Shown here piece after piece: positions 27,635 to 36,925 of a DNA stretch of 64,000 bases. The DNA lies in NCBI GenBank assembly GCA_903919455.1, contig CAIXIJ010000018.1:33934-97933 (forward strand). Direction: 5' to 3'. Below the pieces are notes generated by a model. The model worked only from the letters and a program-made list of their open reading frames with translations. It searched no databases and was not told the origin of the DNA. Every line of letters starts with the position of its first letter. Position 1 is the stretch's first letter. The DNA comes from an uncultured Acidimicrobiaceae bacterium (GTDB taxonomy: Bacteria; Actinomycetota; Acidimicrobiia; Acidimicrobiales; Ilumatobacteraceae). A program made the position numbers and the translations under genes.

Positions 27635-28522
27635 TCAGCCGGCGGGGTTGTTCGTTTTCCGGGCCAGACGCTCGGCCCGATCGGCCAACTGCGGAGCACC
27701 GATGCCCTCCGCCACTGCACGAAAAGCGGCCGTGGGGCCTTGCCAGCGCCACTGGTCGACCGTACCCACCGGCACATCGAGGGCCACCGTGGCCACCTGC
27801 TTGAACAGCAGAGCGAGGTCGTGTTGCTCGGCCAGCGTGCGGGCCAGCTTGTCGGCGCCGCGCAACCCCGGCACATCCCAGTCGGCGGCAGCAGTGGGCA
27901 CCGCCTCGATGGTGCCGTAGCGACGCAGCACGGCAGCGGCACTCTTGGCGCCCCACCCGGGCAACCCCGGGTACCCATCGGCGGCGTCGCCCACCAGCGC
28001 GAGATAGTCGGCGATGGAACTCGGTGGCACACCGAACTTCTCGGTCACGGCTGCTTCATCGACCACCTCGTCCTTGCGCCGGTCGTACTGCACCACGCGG
28101 GTACCCACCACGCACTGGCCGAGATCCTTATCGGGGGTGACGATGCGCACCTGTTCTACACGCGGGTCGGCCGCAGCCACCGCGGCGGCGGCGCCCAGCG
28201 CATCGTCGGCCTCCCACTGCACCATGCGCCACGTGGTGAACCCCGCGGCCTCCAGCAGGTCTTCCATCACCGGAATCTGGGCCAGCAGCACAGGGTCCAT
28301 GCCCTCACCGGTCTTGTAGCCCTCGTAGAGGTCGTTGCGAAAGCTCTCGATCGTGTGATCACTGGCCACGCCCACATGGGTGGCACCCTTCTGCACCAGT
28401 TGCAGGGTGCTGGCAACCACACCGATGGCGGCATCGTTGGGGCCGGGCGATCCGTGCTTGGCAACCATGCCGAAGTGCTGGCGAAACAGCTCGTAGGTGC
28501 CGTCGATGAGGTGAACGTTCAT
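27635..28522 (-). CDS. 5'-3' exonuclease (PolI N-terminal-like/FEN family)
   Basis: VHLIDGTYELFRQHF, WEADDALGAAAAVAA, VTPDKDLGQCV, YLALVGDAADGYPGLPGWGAKSAAAVL. Confidence 0.93.
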   Translation of the reverse strand: MNVHLIDGTYELFRQHFGMVAKHGSPGPNDAAIGVVASTLQLVQKGATHVGVASDHTIESFRNDLYEGYKTGEGMDPVLLAQIPVMEDLLEAAGFTTWRMVQWEADDALGAAAAVAAADPRVEQVRIVTPDKDLGQCVVGTRVVQYDRRKDEVVDEAAVTEKFGVPPSSIADYLALVGDAADGYPGLPGWGAKSAAAVLRRYGTIEAVPTAAADWDVPGLRGADKLARTLAEQHDLALLFKQVATVALDVPVGTVDQWRWQGPTAAFRAVAEGIGAPQLADRAERLARKTNNPAG

Positions 28523-28536
28523 TCCAGGGCCCTCAC

Positions 28537-29160
28537 TCACTTGGGGGCCCGGCGCATACCCCACACCGTGGGCGAGCCGGGAACGGCGATCGTGTGCAGC
28601 AGTTCGAACCCATGTCGGGCGTAGAAGGCCAGGTTCTCCTCCTTCTGCGTCTCCAGGTAGCAGGGCACACCCTGTGTGTCGGCCTCCGCAATGGCCGGCT
28701 GCAACAGGGCGCTGCCGGCTCCGCGACCCTGCACAACGGGGTCGGTACCCAACAGGGCCAGGTACCAGTGGGGCTCGGAGGGGTGCACCTTGTCCACCTC
28801 GTCGAGCAGTTTCAGACCCACGCGCCGGTTGGTGCCGGTGACCAGCAATCGACCGATCCGCACCTGCATCATTGCTTCGCGCCGCGAGCTGCGCGGCATG
28901 CCACCCGGCGGTACCCACACCGCAGCACCCACCACTCGGCCGCCGGAGGTAGCTCCCCACACCCGGTCGAAGGGTGCAGCATCGGCGAGGAAGGCGTGGA
29001 ACACCTTCGGCAGCATGCTGTGCTCCTTCAGCTTGTCGGGCTGGAAGAAGCCGAACAGCGGGTCGGGCCAGAAGGCACGCGCCAGCGCAGCCAGTGCGTC
29101 ATCGTGACGGTTGGCGGGCAGTCGTTCGATGGAGAAGTCGGCGAACCGGGAATCTGGCAC
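28537..29160 (-). CDS. GNAT-family N-acetyltransferase
   Basis: WYLALLGTDPVVQGRGAGSALLQPAIAEADTQGVPCYLETQKEENLAFYARHGFELL; GTG start inferred. Confidence 0.88.
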   Translation of the reverse strand: MPDSRFADFSIERLPANRHDDALAALARAFWPDPLFGFFQPDKLKEHSMLPKVFHAFLADAAPFDRVWGATSGGRVVGAAVWVPPGGMPRSSRREAMMQVRIGRLLVTGTNRRVGLKLLDEVDKVHPSEPHWYLALLGTDPVVQGRGAGSALLQPAIAEADTQGVPCYLETQKEENLAFYARHGFELLHTIAVPGSPTVWGMRRAPK

Positions 29161-29293
29161 GAGCCCCACCGTACGCGATTCGCGACTCGCGCGTATCTGT
29201 CTCTCAAGAGTGCGGCAAGACCGGCCGATGTAACTACGTGGCGCAGGAGCAGGACCCCCTCGAGGGGATGGCAACAACAGGGAAGGGCACGCA

Positions 29294-30580
29294 ATGAGCA
29301 CCCCCACCACGAACGCAACCGGGCTGTCGCAATCCGCGACCGAAGTGCTGGCTGCGACCATCGCGGCAGTTGTGGAGCGCCAGCTCCAGCAGTACATGGG
29401 TCTCATGTCGCAGCAAGTCGACAGCGCTCGCCAAGCAGCTGAGCAGGCCCAACAGGACCTTCGCTCCGAGTTCACCCAGCAGATCGCCGCAGTGGCACAG
29501 CGGGTGGAGACGGGGCAGCAGAACAGCGAGGCCTACCAGAAGGCCCTGCAGACCGCCCTCGAAGACCGGCTGGCCGACTTCGCCCAGCACCAGCATCGCC
29601 GCCTCGCCGAGGTGGAGAACCGGTTGCTCGAGATGCCGGTGAGCACCGATGGGGGCGTCGACCCCGTAGAGATCGCCAACCTGAAGGACCAGATCGACCA
29701 ATCGAGCGCCGCTGCGCACGCCCGGATCGACGATCTGAACAAGGCCACCCGCCGTTTCGACGAGCAGGCCTCGGCGCTCGTGCAGCACGTGAACGACACC
29801 ACCATTGCGCTCGCCCAGCGCATGGATGAGGGCAACCAGGCCCTCGCCAGTGCCGTGGAAGAGCGGCTGGCTTTCGTGAGGACCACGCTGGAATCCGTGG
29901 GTCCGGAAGTGCAGCGCCAGCTCACCGAGCACGCTTCCATGACGGCGCAGCGGATCGACTTCACCGAGCACAAGGTGACCGATCGCATGCTGGCCATGGA
30001 GGACCGCATCAATGAGTCCAACGGCACCAAGATCGCTCATCTCGAAGCAACGGTCGGCCGCATCGGCTCCGGATTCGACGATGCCATTGGTGCGCTGTCA
30101 CAGCGCATGCTCGAACTCGAGAATCACTTCATGGAGGTCAACGACCGCCTCGGCCTGCTGACCGAGCAGGTCGGCAAGGTCGACGAGAAGGCCATCCATG
30201 AGGTCCGTGAGCAGCTGTCCACCGCTGTCGGCGAAGCGATGCTCGTTCGCATCGAGATCGACCGCATGGCGGCAACCACCGACGAGAAGCTCGACAAGGC
30301 CACTCTTCGTATGGCGGAGATCGAAGCCCAACTGTCGGACGAGATGGACGTGAGCGCGGCAGTACAGCTGGAACGCCTCGAAGAGCTCGAGCGGGCGATC
30401 GTCGAGATCAACCCCGATCAATTCGTTCGCAAGGACGATGCCGGTTCACGGACGTCGTCACCCACCGTTCCCAACGGTTTCCCGAGCATGTCGCTCGACA
30501 CCGGTTCACACCCGGGCGTGCCCACCAGCAATGGCGGCGAAGCCCACAACACATCCGAGCACAGCCTGTCGTCGTTCTGA
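29294..30580 (+). CDS. Long coiled-coil protein of unknown function
   Basis: Continuous Q/E/A-rich heptad-like helix over about 370 aa, disordered Ser/Pro-rich tail; directly upstream of pilB. Confidence 0.8.
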   Translation: MSTPTTNATGLSQSATEVLAATIAAVVERQLQQYMGLMSQQVDSARQAAEQAQQDLRSEFTQQIAAVAQRVETGQQNSEAYQKALQTALEDRLADFAQHQHRRLAEVENRLLEMPVSTDGGVDPVEIANLKDQIDQSSAAAHARIDDLNKATRRFDEQASALVQHVNDTTIALAQRMDEGNQALASAVEERLAFVRTTLESVGPEVQRQLTEHASMTAQRIDFTEHKVTDRMLAMEDRINESNGTKIAHLEATVGRIGSGFDDAIGALSQRMLELENHFMEVNDRLGLLTEQVGKVDEKAIHEVREQLSTAVGEAMLVRIEIDRMAATTDEKLDKATLRMAEIEAQLSDEMDVSAAVQLERLEELERAIVEINPDQFVRKDDAGSRTSSPTVPNGFPSMSLDTGSHPGVPTSNGGEAHNTSEHSLSSF

Positions 30581-30618
30581 CGACTCGCACCAAGCCCTCC
30601 TAAGCGGAGACGGGCACC

Positions 30619-32355
30619 ATGGCACTTTTCAAGAGCAAAGATCAGAGTGTTTCCGCCCCCGAGGGTGAGAGCGCGGCCGAATGCATGAAGGCCGGCCAGG
30701 TCCTCGTGGAGGGTGGCCACCTCACCCCCGAAGGCCTCGCAGAAGCACTGGGCGCAGCCAACGGCGATCTCCTCTCCTTCGCCGACCATCTCATGACCAG
30801 CCACACGGTGGGCCGCACGGAGTTGGCGCTCGCCATCTCCGCTGCCACCGGCGTGCCCGCCGTCGACACCAAGAACATCGTGGTGACGGACGACATCAAG
30901 GGTGTGTTGAACGAGGCCGTGGTGCGCAAGCAGTGCGCCGTGGCACTTGCCGCAGAGGGCGACACGCTCATCGTGCTGCTCGTCGACCCGTCGCCGGCAC
31001 GTAAGGCAGCCATCGAAGCCGAGGCGAAGCGCCCGGTGAAGTACTTCGTCGCCGACCCGAGCACGGTGCGCACCTTCATCGACTCGATCTACCGAGCCGA
31101 CGCCGACATCGACCGCATCCTCTCCTCGCTCGACATGAACGACGAGCAAGCCAAGCTGGCCGCTATCGCGTCGGAAGTGAGCCTCGACGACCAGGCACCG
31201 GTCATCCAGTTGGTGAACCGGATCGTCAGCCAGGCAATGCGCGACCGTGCCAGCGACATCCACATCGAACCGCTCGACGACAAGCTCCGCATCCGCTTCC
31301 GCATCGACGGTCACCTCGTGGAAGCGTTCAGCCTGCCGCACGCCGTGCATGCTGCGCTCACCAGTCGCCTGAAGATCATGAGCGGCATGAACATCGTGGA
31401 GAAGCGTCGCCCGCAGGACGGCCAGTTCTCCACCGTCATCGACGGCAAGGAGGTCGACGTTCGCGTCGCCTCCGTAGCCACGGTGTTCGGCGAGAAGATC
31501 GTGATGCGAATCCTCGACAAGTCGCGGTCCATGATCGGCCTGTCGGAACTGGGCTTTCCCCGCGAGACCTACCTGCACTACTCGAAGATGATCCACTCGC
31601 CGTTCGGCATGGTCATCTGCGCCGGCCCCACGGGTGCCGGCAAGACCACCACCCTGTACGCCTCGCTGCTCGAGGTGAACTCGTCGGGCAAGAACATCAC
31701 CACCGTGGAAGACCCGGTGGAGTACGTGTTCCCCGGGATCAACCAGATCCAGACCAACGATCAGGCTGGCCTCACGTTCGCCACCGGCCTCAAGGCCATC
31801 CTTCGTCAGGACCCCGACGTCATCCTCGTGGGCGAGATCCGCGACGCCGACACCGCCCGCATCGCCGTGCAGTCGGCCCTCACGGGTCACCTCGTGCTGT
31901 CCTCGCTGCACGGCACCGACAGCGTGGCAGCACTGCACCGCTTCCTCGACATGGGCATCGAGGCCTTCCTCATTGCTTCATCGGTCGTGGGCGTCATCGG
32001 CCAGCGTCTGTTGCGCCGAGTGTGCGATTCCTGCAAAGAGCCCTACACCCCGGGCGCCGACGAACTGGCCGTGTTCCGGCAGCACAGCGGCGGCAGCGAG
32101 AAGAGCACCTTCTACCGCGGCGCCGGCTGCAACTTCTGCGCCGGCACCGGGTACCGCGACCGCATCGGCGTCTACGAACTCTTGCGCATCACGCCCGAAC
32201 TCCGCCGCCTCATCGTCGGCTGGGCCACCACTGAAGAACTGCGTCGCCTCGCCGTCGCCCAGGGCATGCGCACCATGTTGCGCGAAGCCATGGCGCTGGT
32301 GGAGAACGACGTGACCACCATCCCTGAAGTCGTCCGAACTCTGTTCGCCAGCTAG
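30619..32355 (+). CDS. pilB: Type IV pilus assembly / type II secretion ATPase (PilB/GspE)
   Basis: SDIHIEP, GPTGAGKTTTLYASLLEVN, TVEDPVEY, GEIRDADTARIAVQSALTGHLVLSSLHGTD, CDSC/CNFC zinc site. Confidence 0.95.
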   Translation: MALFKSKDQSVSAPEGESAAECMKAGQVLVEGGHLTPEGLAEALGAANGDLLSFADHLMTSHTVGRTELALAISAATGVPAVDTKNIVVTDDIKGVLNEAVVRKQCAVALAAEGDTLIVLLVDPSPARKAAIEAEAKRPVKYFVADPSTVRTFIDSIYRADADIDRILSSLDMNDEQAKLAAIASEVSLDDQAPVIQLVNRIVSQAMRDRASDIHIEPLDDKLRIRFRIDGHLVEAFSLPHAVHAALTSRLKIMSGMNIVEKRRPQDGQFSTVIDGKEVDVRVASVATVFGEKIVMRILDKSRSMIGLSELGFPRETYLHYSKMIHSPFGMVICAGPTGAGKTTTLYASLLEVNSSGKNITTVEDPVEYVFPGINQIQTNDQAGLTFATGLKAILRQDPDVILVGEIRDADTARIAVQSALTGHLVLSSLHGTDSVAALHRFLDMGIEAFLIASSVVGVIGQRLLRRVCDSCKEPYTPGADELAVFRQHSGGSEKSTFYRGAGCNFCAGTGYRDRIGVYELLRITPELRRLIVGWATTEELRRLAVAQGMRTMLREAMALVENDVTTIPEVVRTLFAS

Positions 32356-32364
32356 GAGCCACTC

Positions 32365-33576
32365 ATGCCCAGGTTCGCCTACGCCGCCATTGATGCCAAC
32401 GGCACGTCCGTGGAAGGCATCACCAAGGCCTCGACCGTTGGCGAGGCGCGCACGCACCTGCTCGACAAGAGCCTGTACCCCGTGAAGATCGAGGAGAAGC
32501 GCGGTTCGCTCTCCTTCGAACTCACCAAGGAGAAGGTGAAGAAGAAGGAGTTGATGCACTTCACGCGTCAGCTCGCAGTGTTCGTGAAGGCGGGTATTCC
32601 GCTGACCGAGGCGATGGAGATCATCGGCGACGAGACCACCGACGTGGCCCTGCAGCGCACCATCTCGCACATGGTCGAAGACCTCCGCAACGGTGGCACC
32701 CTCTCCGGGGCTGCCGGCAAGCATCCCGAGGCATTTCCGATGTACTACATCGGCATCCTCGGCTCGGCTGAACTCACGGGCAAGCTCGACGAAACGCTGG
32801 AGAACCTGGCCGGCTATCTCGAGCGCGAGCTCGAGACGCGGTCGAAGGTGGTGTCGGCGCTCTCCTATCCGGGCGTGGTGATGGTGCTTGCGGTCTTCAC
32901 GGTGGCGGTGCTGGCCGGCTACGTGCTGCCGCAGTTCAAGCCGCTGTTCGAAGAACTCCACGCCGATCTCCCGCTCGCCACGCGCTCCCTGCTGTTCGTG
33001 GCGACGCTGTTCACCACGCTCTGGTACATCCCCTTCACCGTGGCCGGACTGTTCATGGCCTGGATGGTCTGGATGTTCAAGTCGCCTGCGGGAAGAACCT
33101 TCAAGGACCGACTCGTCCTGAAGCTTCCGGTCATCCGCGGCATCATGGAGTACTCCATCCTCGAACGCTTCTGCCGCATCCTCGGTGCCATGGTTCGCGC
33201 CGGCGTGCCGCTGCCGGATGCCATGCGCACCACCACGGAGGCCACGTCCAACATCGTGTTCCGCGAGCGCCTCGAAGAGGCCCAGTTGGAAATGATGGAA
33301 GGCAGCGGCTTTGCCAAGCCGTTGGCTCGTACCGAACTGTTTCCCGGCGCCGCCCGTCAGATGTTCAAGGTGGGCGAAGAAACCGGCACGCTCGACGAAC
33401 AACTCGAGGTGGCCAGCATCTACTTCGACCGTGAGCTCGAAGGCCGTATCAAGAAGTTCACCACCATGTTCGAGCCGTTGATGATCGTGATGGTGGGCCT
33501 CATCGTGGGCTTCGTGGCCGTCGCACTCGTGCAGGCAATGTACGGCGTCATGAGTGGCATGAAGGAACAGGCCTAA
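32365..33576 (+). CDS. pilC: Type IV pilus inner membrane platform protein (PilC/GspF)
   Basis: FTRQLAVFVKAGIPLTEAMEII, tandem T2SF domains, MFKVGEETGTLDEQLEVASIYFDRELEGRIKKFTTMFEPLMIVMVG. Confidence 0.95.
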   Translation: MPRFAYAAIDANGTSVEGITKASTVGEARTHLLDKSLYPVKIEEKRGSLSFELTKEKVKKKELMHFTRQLAVFVKAGIPLTEAMEIIGDETTDVALQRTISHMVEDLRNGGTLSGAAGKHPEAFPMYYIGILGSAELTGKLDETLENLAGYLERELETRSKVVSALSYPGVVMVLAVFTVAVLAGYVLPQFKPLFEELHADLPLATRSLLFVATLFTTLWYIPFTVAGLFMAWMVWMFKSPAGRTFKDRLVLKLPVIRGIMEYSILERFCRILGAMVRAGVPLPDAMRTTTEATSNIVFRERLEEAQLEMMEGSGFAKPLARTELFPGAARQMFKVGEETGTLDEQLEVASIYFDRELEGRIKKFTTMFEPLMIVMVGLIVGFVAVALVQAMYGVMSGMKEQA

Positions 33577-33612
33577 GCAAAGGGCTTGCTCGGGGTGGCG
33601 TACGCTCCGACC

Positions 33613-35058
33613 ATGGTCGCAAAGGATCACGAGGCTCATCCGCTGGTGCCACTTCCCCGACACGTGGAATGGCACGACGGCATCTGCGCATTGCCATCCG
33701 ACGTGGCTGTGGTGGCCGACCAACCCGACGCTGCGGCGGTTGCCACGATGTTCGTGATGGACCTCGCCACGCAGTCCGGCATACGGCCGCACCTGGCCGC
33801 TGAGCCCAGAGGCATCGATGTCACGTTGCAGCTCCACGCCCACCGCGCCGATCTGGGAACCGAGGGCTATGAGTTGTTCGCCGCGGCGGATGGGCTGGGC
33901 TTGGTGGCAGCGACACCACATGGTTTGTGGAACGCCACGCGCACGGCGCTGCAACTCATCCACGTTGACGGCACCTTGCCGGCGGCGCACATCCTCGACA
34001 TGCCGCGCTTCGAATGGCGAGGCGCCATGCTCGATGTGGCCCGTCACCCCTTCACCGCCGGCGATGTCTGCCGTTTCGTCGACCTGATCGCTCGCCACAA
34101 ACTGAATCGGCTGCACCTCCACCTCACCGACGATCAGGGATGGCGGCTCGAGATTCCCGATTGGCCTGCGCTGTCGTTGGTGGGCGGCAGCACCGCCACC
34201 GGGGGCGATCCTGGCGGCTGGTTCACCCTGTCGGACTGGGCCCACATCGTGGCCTACGCGAGCGACCGCTTCGTGTCCATCGTGCCCGAGGTGGACATGC
34301 CGGGTCACACCAACGCCGCGCTCGCTTCGGTACCCAACCTGAACCCCGATGGCGTCGCTCCCCCGCTGTACACCGGCAAGGAGGTCGGTTTCAGTTCCTT
34401 ACGGCTCGACCTTCCCCTCACGCGCCGTTTCGTCAGCGACGTGGTGGCCACGCTGGCCGCGGTCACGCCGGGCGAGTACCTCCACATCGGCGGCGACGAG
34501 GCCCACTCCACCGATCCCGACGCGTACGTGGAGTTCATCACCTTCCTGCAAATGGAGGTGGAGCGCCACGGCAAGAGCATGGTGGGGTGGGAGGAAATCA
34601 CGGCCGCGCCATTGAATCGGCACAGCCTCGTACAGCATTGGCTCCGACCGGAGACCGCCGCCAAAGCGCCCCGAGCCTGCCGGATCATCATGTCGCCGGC
34701 ACGCCACACCTACCTCGACATGCAACACGCCGAGGGCGACCCCATCGGCCGCCGCTGGGCTGGCGCCATCGATCTGCCCACCATCCACGACTGGGACCCA
34801 GCTACGCAGATTCCCGATGTCGACGATCACCGCATCGCAGGCGTAGAGGCACCGCTGTGGACCGAGAAGGTGCGCACCTTCGAACAGGTGCAGACGTTGT
34901 GCTTTCCGCGCCTGCTGTGTCTCGCCGAGGTGGGCTGGACGCAACAAGCGCAGCGCTCATGGCCCTCGTTTGCGCCTCGACTTGCGGCGGCCACCGAGCG
35001 TCTGGCTGCCGACGGTGTTCCTGTCTACCGCTCTGCGTCGCTCGCCTCGGACGGCTGA
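33613..35058 (+). CDS. Beta-N-acetylhexosaminidase (GH20)
   Basis: FEWRGAMLDVARHPF, LHLHLTDDQGWRLEI, VPEVDMPGHTNAAL, YLHIGGDEAH, GVEAPLWTEKV. Confidence 0.93.
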   Translation: MVAKDHEAHPLVPLPRHVEWHDGICALPSDVAVVADQPDAAAVATMFVMDLATQSGIRPHLAAEPRGIDVTLQLHAHRADLGTEGYELFAAADGLGLVAATPHGLWNATRTALQLIHVDGTLPAAHILDMPRFEWRGAMLDVARHPFTAGDVCRFVDLIARHKLNRLHLHLTDDQGWRLEIPDWPALSLVGGSTATGGDPGGWFTLSDWAHIVAYASDRFVSIVPEVDMPGHTNAALASVPNLNPDGVAPPLYTGKEVGFSSLRLDLPLTRRFVSDVVATLAAVTPGEYLHIGGDEAHSTDPDAYVEFITFLQMEVERHGKSMVGWEEITAAPLNRHSLVQHWLRPETAAKAPRACRIIMSPARHTYLDMQHAEGDPIGRRWAGAIDLPTIHDWDPATQIPDVDDHRIAGVEAPLWTEKVRTFEQVQTLCFPRLLCLAEVGWTQQAQRSWPSFAPRLAAATERLAADGVPVYRSASLASDG

Positions 35059-35606
35059 TCATCCTCGAGGCTGGCCCGGTGTTCCTTCCATGCCGCGGGC
35101 AGTAGGAACAGCATCGACATCAATCCGAAGCTGAAGCCCACCACCAGCGGGCTGCTCGCGAGACCCACCAGTCGGCCGAAGTGCGGCAGCGTGAACCTCG
35201 GCGAACCCAGGATGTCGCGCTTCGCGATCTTGAACGGGTCCGGGTAGCGGCGGTTGTCGCCCTTGGTTTCGAACGTGCCATCGGGCCGAATGGCATGAAT
35301 GCGGTGAACCACCATCATGCCGGGTGCTGGCCCTCCCTTCGGGAGTTGAACCACGACGATGTCGCCGATCTTCGGGTGGTCGATCCGCTTCACGAGGAGG
35401 GCATCCCCGAGGTGATACACCGGTTCCATCGACGAGCCCTGCACGATGATGAAGCGGGTGTTGCCACCCAGGGCGGCCGGCCATGCAAACCACGCGGCAA
35501 GACCGACCAGCAACAACAGCAGCAGGTCCAGCAGGTTGCGACGCGCGCGCTGCGGAGTAGCAGCATCGCGGCCAACTCTGTGGAAGGTGATCGTCGAAGT
35601 GCTCAT
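35025..35606 (-). CDS. Signal peptidase I, archaeal/SipW-like (S26)
   Basis: GSSMEPVYHLGDALLVKR (Ser box) with VVHRIHAI and FETKGDNRRYPDP (D/N box); His in place of catalytic Lys region suggests ER/SipW type. Confidence 0.82.
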   Translation of the reverse strand: MSTSTITFHRVGRDAATPQRARRNLLDLLLLLLVGLAAWFAWPAALGGNTRFIIVQGSSMEPVYHLGDALLVKRIDHPKIGDIVVVQLPKGGPAPGMMVVHRIHAIRPDGTFETKGDNRRYPDPFKIAKRDILGSPRFTLPHFGRLVGLASSPLVVGFSFGLMSMLFLLPAAWKEHRASLEDDQPSEASDAER

Positions 35607-36355
35607 GGAAATGGGGTCGTGACGTAGATGCGGCTGAAGCGAAGCGTGGCGCTCGTGTTGGTGTACAGCCCGGCGCGAGTGCCGAGGGCCAACGAGGTCA
35701 CCTGCGCTGCTGTGAGGACGGCCGTAGCCGCCACCACGCCATCCACTCTCAGGGTGATGGCCGTGCCTTGGCGAGTGAGGCGCAGCACGGTGCTGGCGCC
35801 AATGGTGGCCGTGGCCGTGGCGAGCGTGGTGACGCTGTTGACATTGATGAAGCGGAGTTGCACTTGATTGAGGGCCGAGACCACACCCGCCACGTAGATG
35901 CGGGTCGTTCCGGTGTGCGACACCGCGACGCCACCCACACGGCCGGCCACGTTCGCGTTGAGCAAGGTGACCTCGGCCGACATGTCGGTACTCCTGACCG
36001 GGAACGAAGCATTTGCGTTGGCAACGCTGGTCGAGCCGGCCTGGCCGGTGGTGATCGACCACGTGCCGGTGTGTGAGGTCCAGGTTCCTGTGCCGCAGTT
36101 GGCCGGCAGTTGTACCGGTCGACTCGCCATCGCGGCACCGGTGGCCGCGGCCAGCGAGAAGTCGTCGCACGCCAGTCGGGTGCCCGCGAGCGCAGCGACC
36201 GCTTGGTCCTGCGCCCGCAGCGCCTGAGAACTCAACGCCCCAAGGGTTGCGGCACTCGACCCGTGGAGCGCGGCCACAAGCACCGTCGACACTGCGACGA
36301 CGACCGCGGCACGCACTCCACGCGCCAAGTTCCGTACCCCGAGGCGTCGCATCAT
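35603..36355 (-). CDS. Secreted protein with SipW-type signal; LamG/jelly-roll-like
   Basis: N-term signal plus SSAATLGALSSQAL motif; beta-rich body (VGGVAVSHTGTTRIYVAGVV...AGLYTNTSATLRFSRIYV). Confidence 0.65.
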   Translation of the reverse strand: MMRRLGVRNLARGVRAAVVVAVSTVLVAALHGSSAATLGALSSQALRAQDQAVAALAGTRLACDDFSLAAATGAAMASRPVQLPANCGTGTWTSHTGTWSITTGQAGSTSVANANASFPVRSTDMSAEVTLLNANVAGRVGGVAVSHTGTTRIYVAGVVSALNQVQLRFINVNSVTTLATATATIGASTVLRLTRQGTAITLRVDGVVAATAVLTAAQVTSLALGTRAGLYTNTSATLRFSRIYVTTPFP

Positions 36356-36759
36356 CAGCCCGAGATGATCAACGAGCTGCCGCTCACCGAGCCGGCGTCG
36401 ACGGCTGCCGACAGCGTCAGCGAGAACGTGTTCGTGCCGCTCACCGTGATGGCTGCCGACGTTGCCGAGCCCAGCAGTGTGGTGCCATTGCGCAGCGAGA
36501 CTGCAGCGGCCTTACCACTGCAGTTGGAGTTGACCCCTCCGAAGTTCACTGCGGTCACCTGATACTTCTGGGCCGTAGCCGAGTAGCTCGTCGTGTAGCT
36601 CACCGCAATGCCGTCGGTGTCGCATGACGCAACGGTCGCGTCATCGGAACCAACCGCACCGCTGGTGAGGCCGCCGAGCGTGGCAGCCGAGGCACCGGCC
36701 ATGCCGGCTACCGAGACGCTGGCCAGAACGGCGAGTGCAATTTTGCGAGGAATGTGCAT
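36355..36759 (-). CDS. Small secreted protein with SipW-type signal peptide
   Basis: MHIPRKIALAVLASVSVAGMAGASAATLGGLTSGAVGSDDATVASCDTDGIAVSY; one Cys pair. Confidence 0.65.
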   Translation of the reverse strand: MHIPRKIALAVLASVSVAGMAGASAATLGGLTSGAVGSDDATVASCDTDGIAVSYTTSYSATAQKYQVTAVNFGGVNSNCSGKAAAVSLRNGTTLLGSATSAAITVSGTNTFSLTLSAAVDAGSVSGSSLIISG

Positions 36760-36840
36760 TGGAGTGTCCCTTCATGTTCATCACCACCGATTTGGTGGCA
36801 GGTACATGATCGGCGGGTTCACTCAGTTCTTGAGCATAAG

Positions 36841-36869
36841 TTGATCTTCAGATCAAGATTTTCTTGATC
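36841..36869. promoter_or_regulatory. Overlapping palindromes in divergent promoter of clpB and secreted-protein operon
   Basis: TTGATCT-TC-AGATCAA (36841-36856) and GATCAAGA-TTT-TCTTGATC (36851-36869), AT-rich in a high-GC background. Confidence 0.55.
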
Positions 36870-36925
36870 TTCCAAATGTTGATACGACCCTTAGCAGGTT
36901 TTGTGAAGTCAGGTAGTCTCATCCC

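Noticed and set aside
31978-34308. 776-aa minus-strand ORF
   Set aside because: Antisense to pilB, pilC and the GH20 gene, all of which have strong family motifs; His/Glu/Arg-rich shadow translation.
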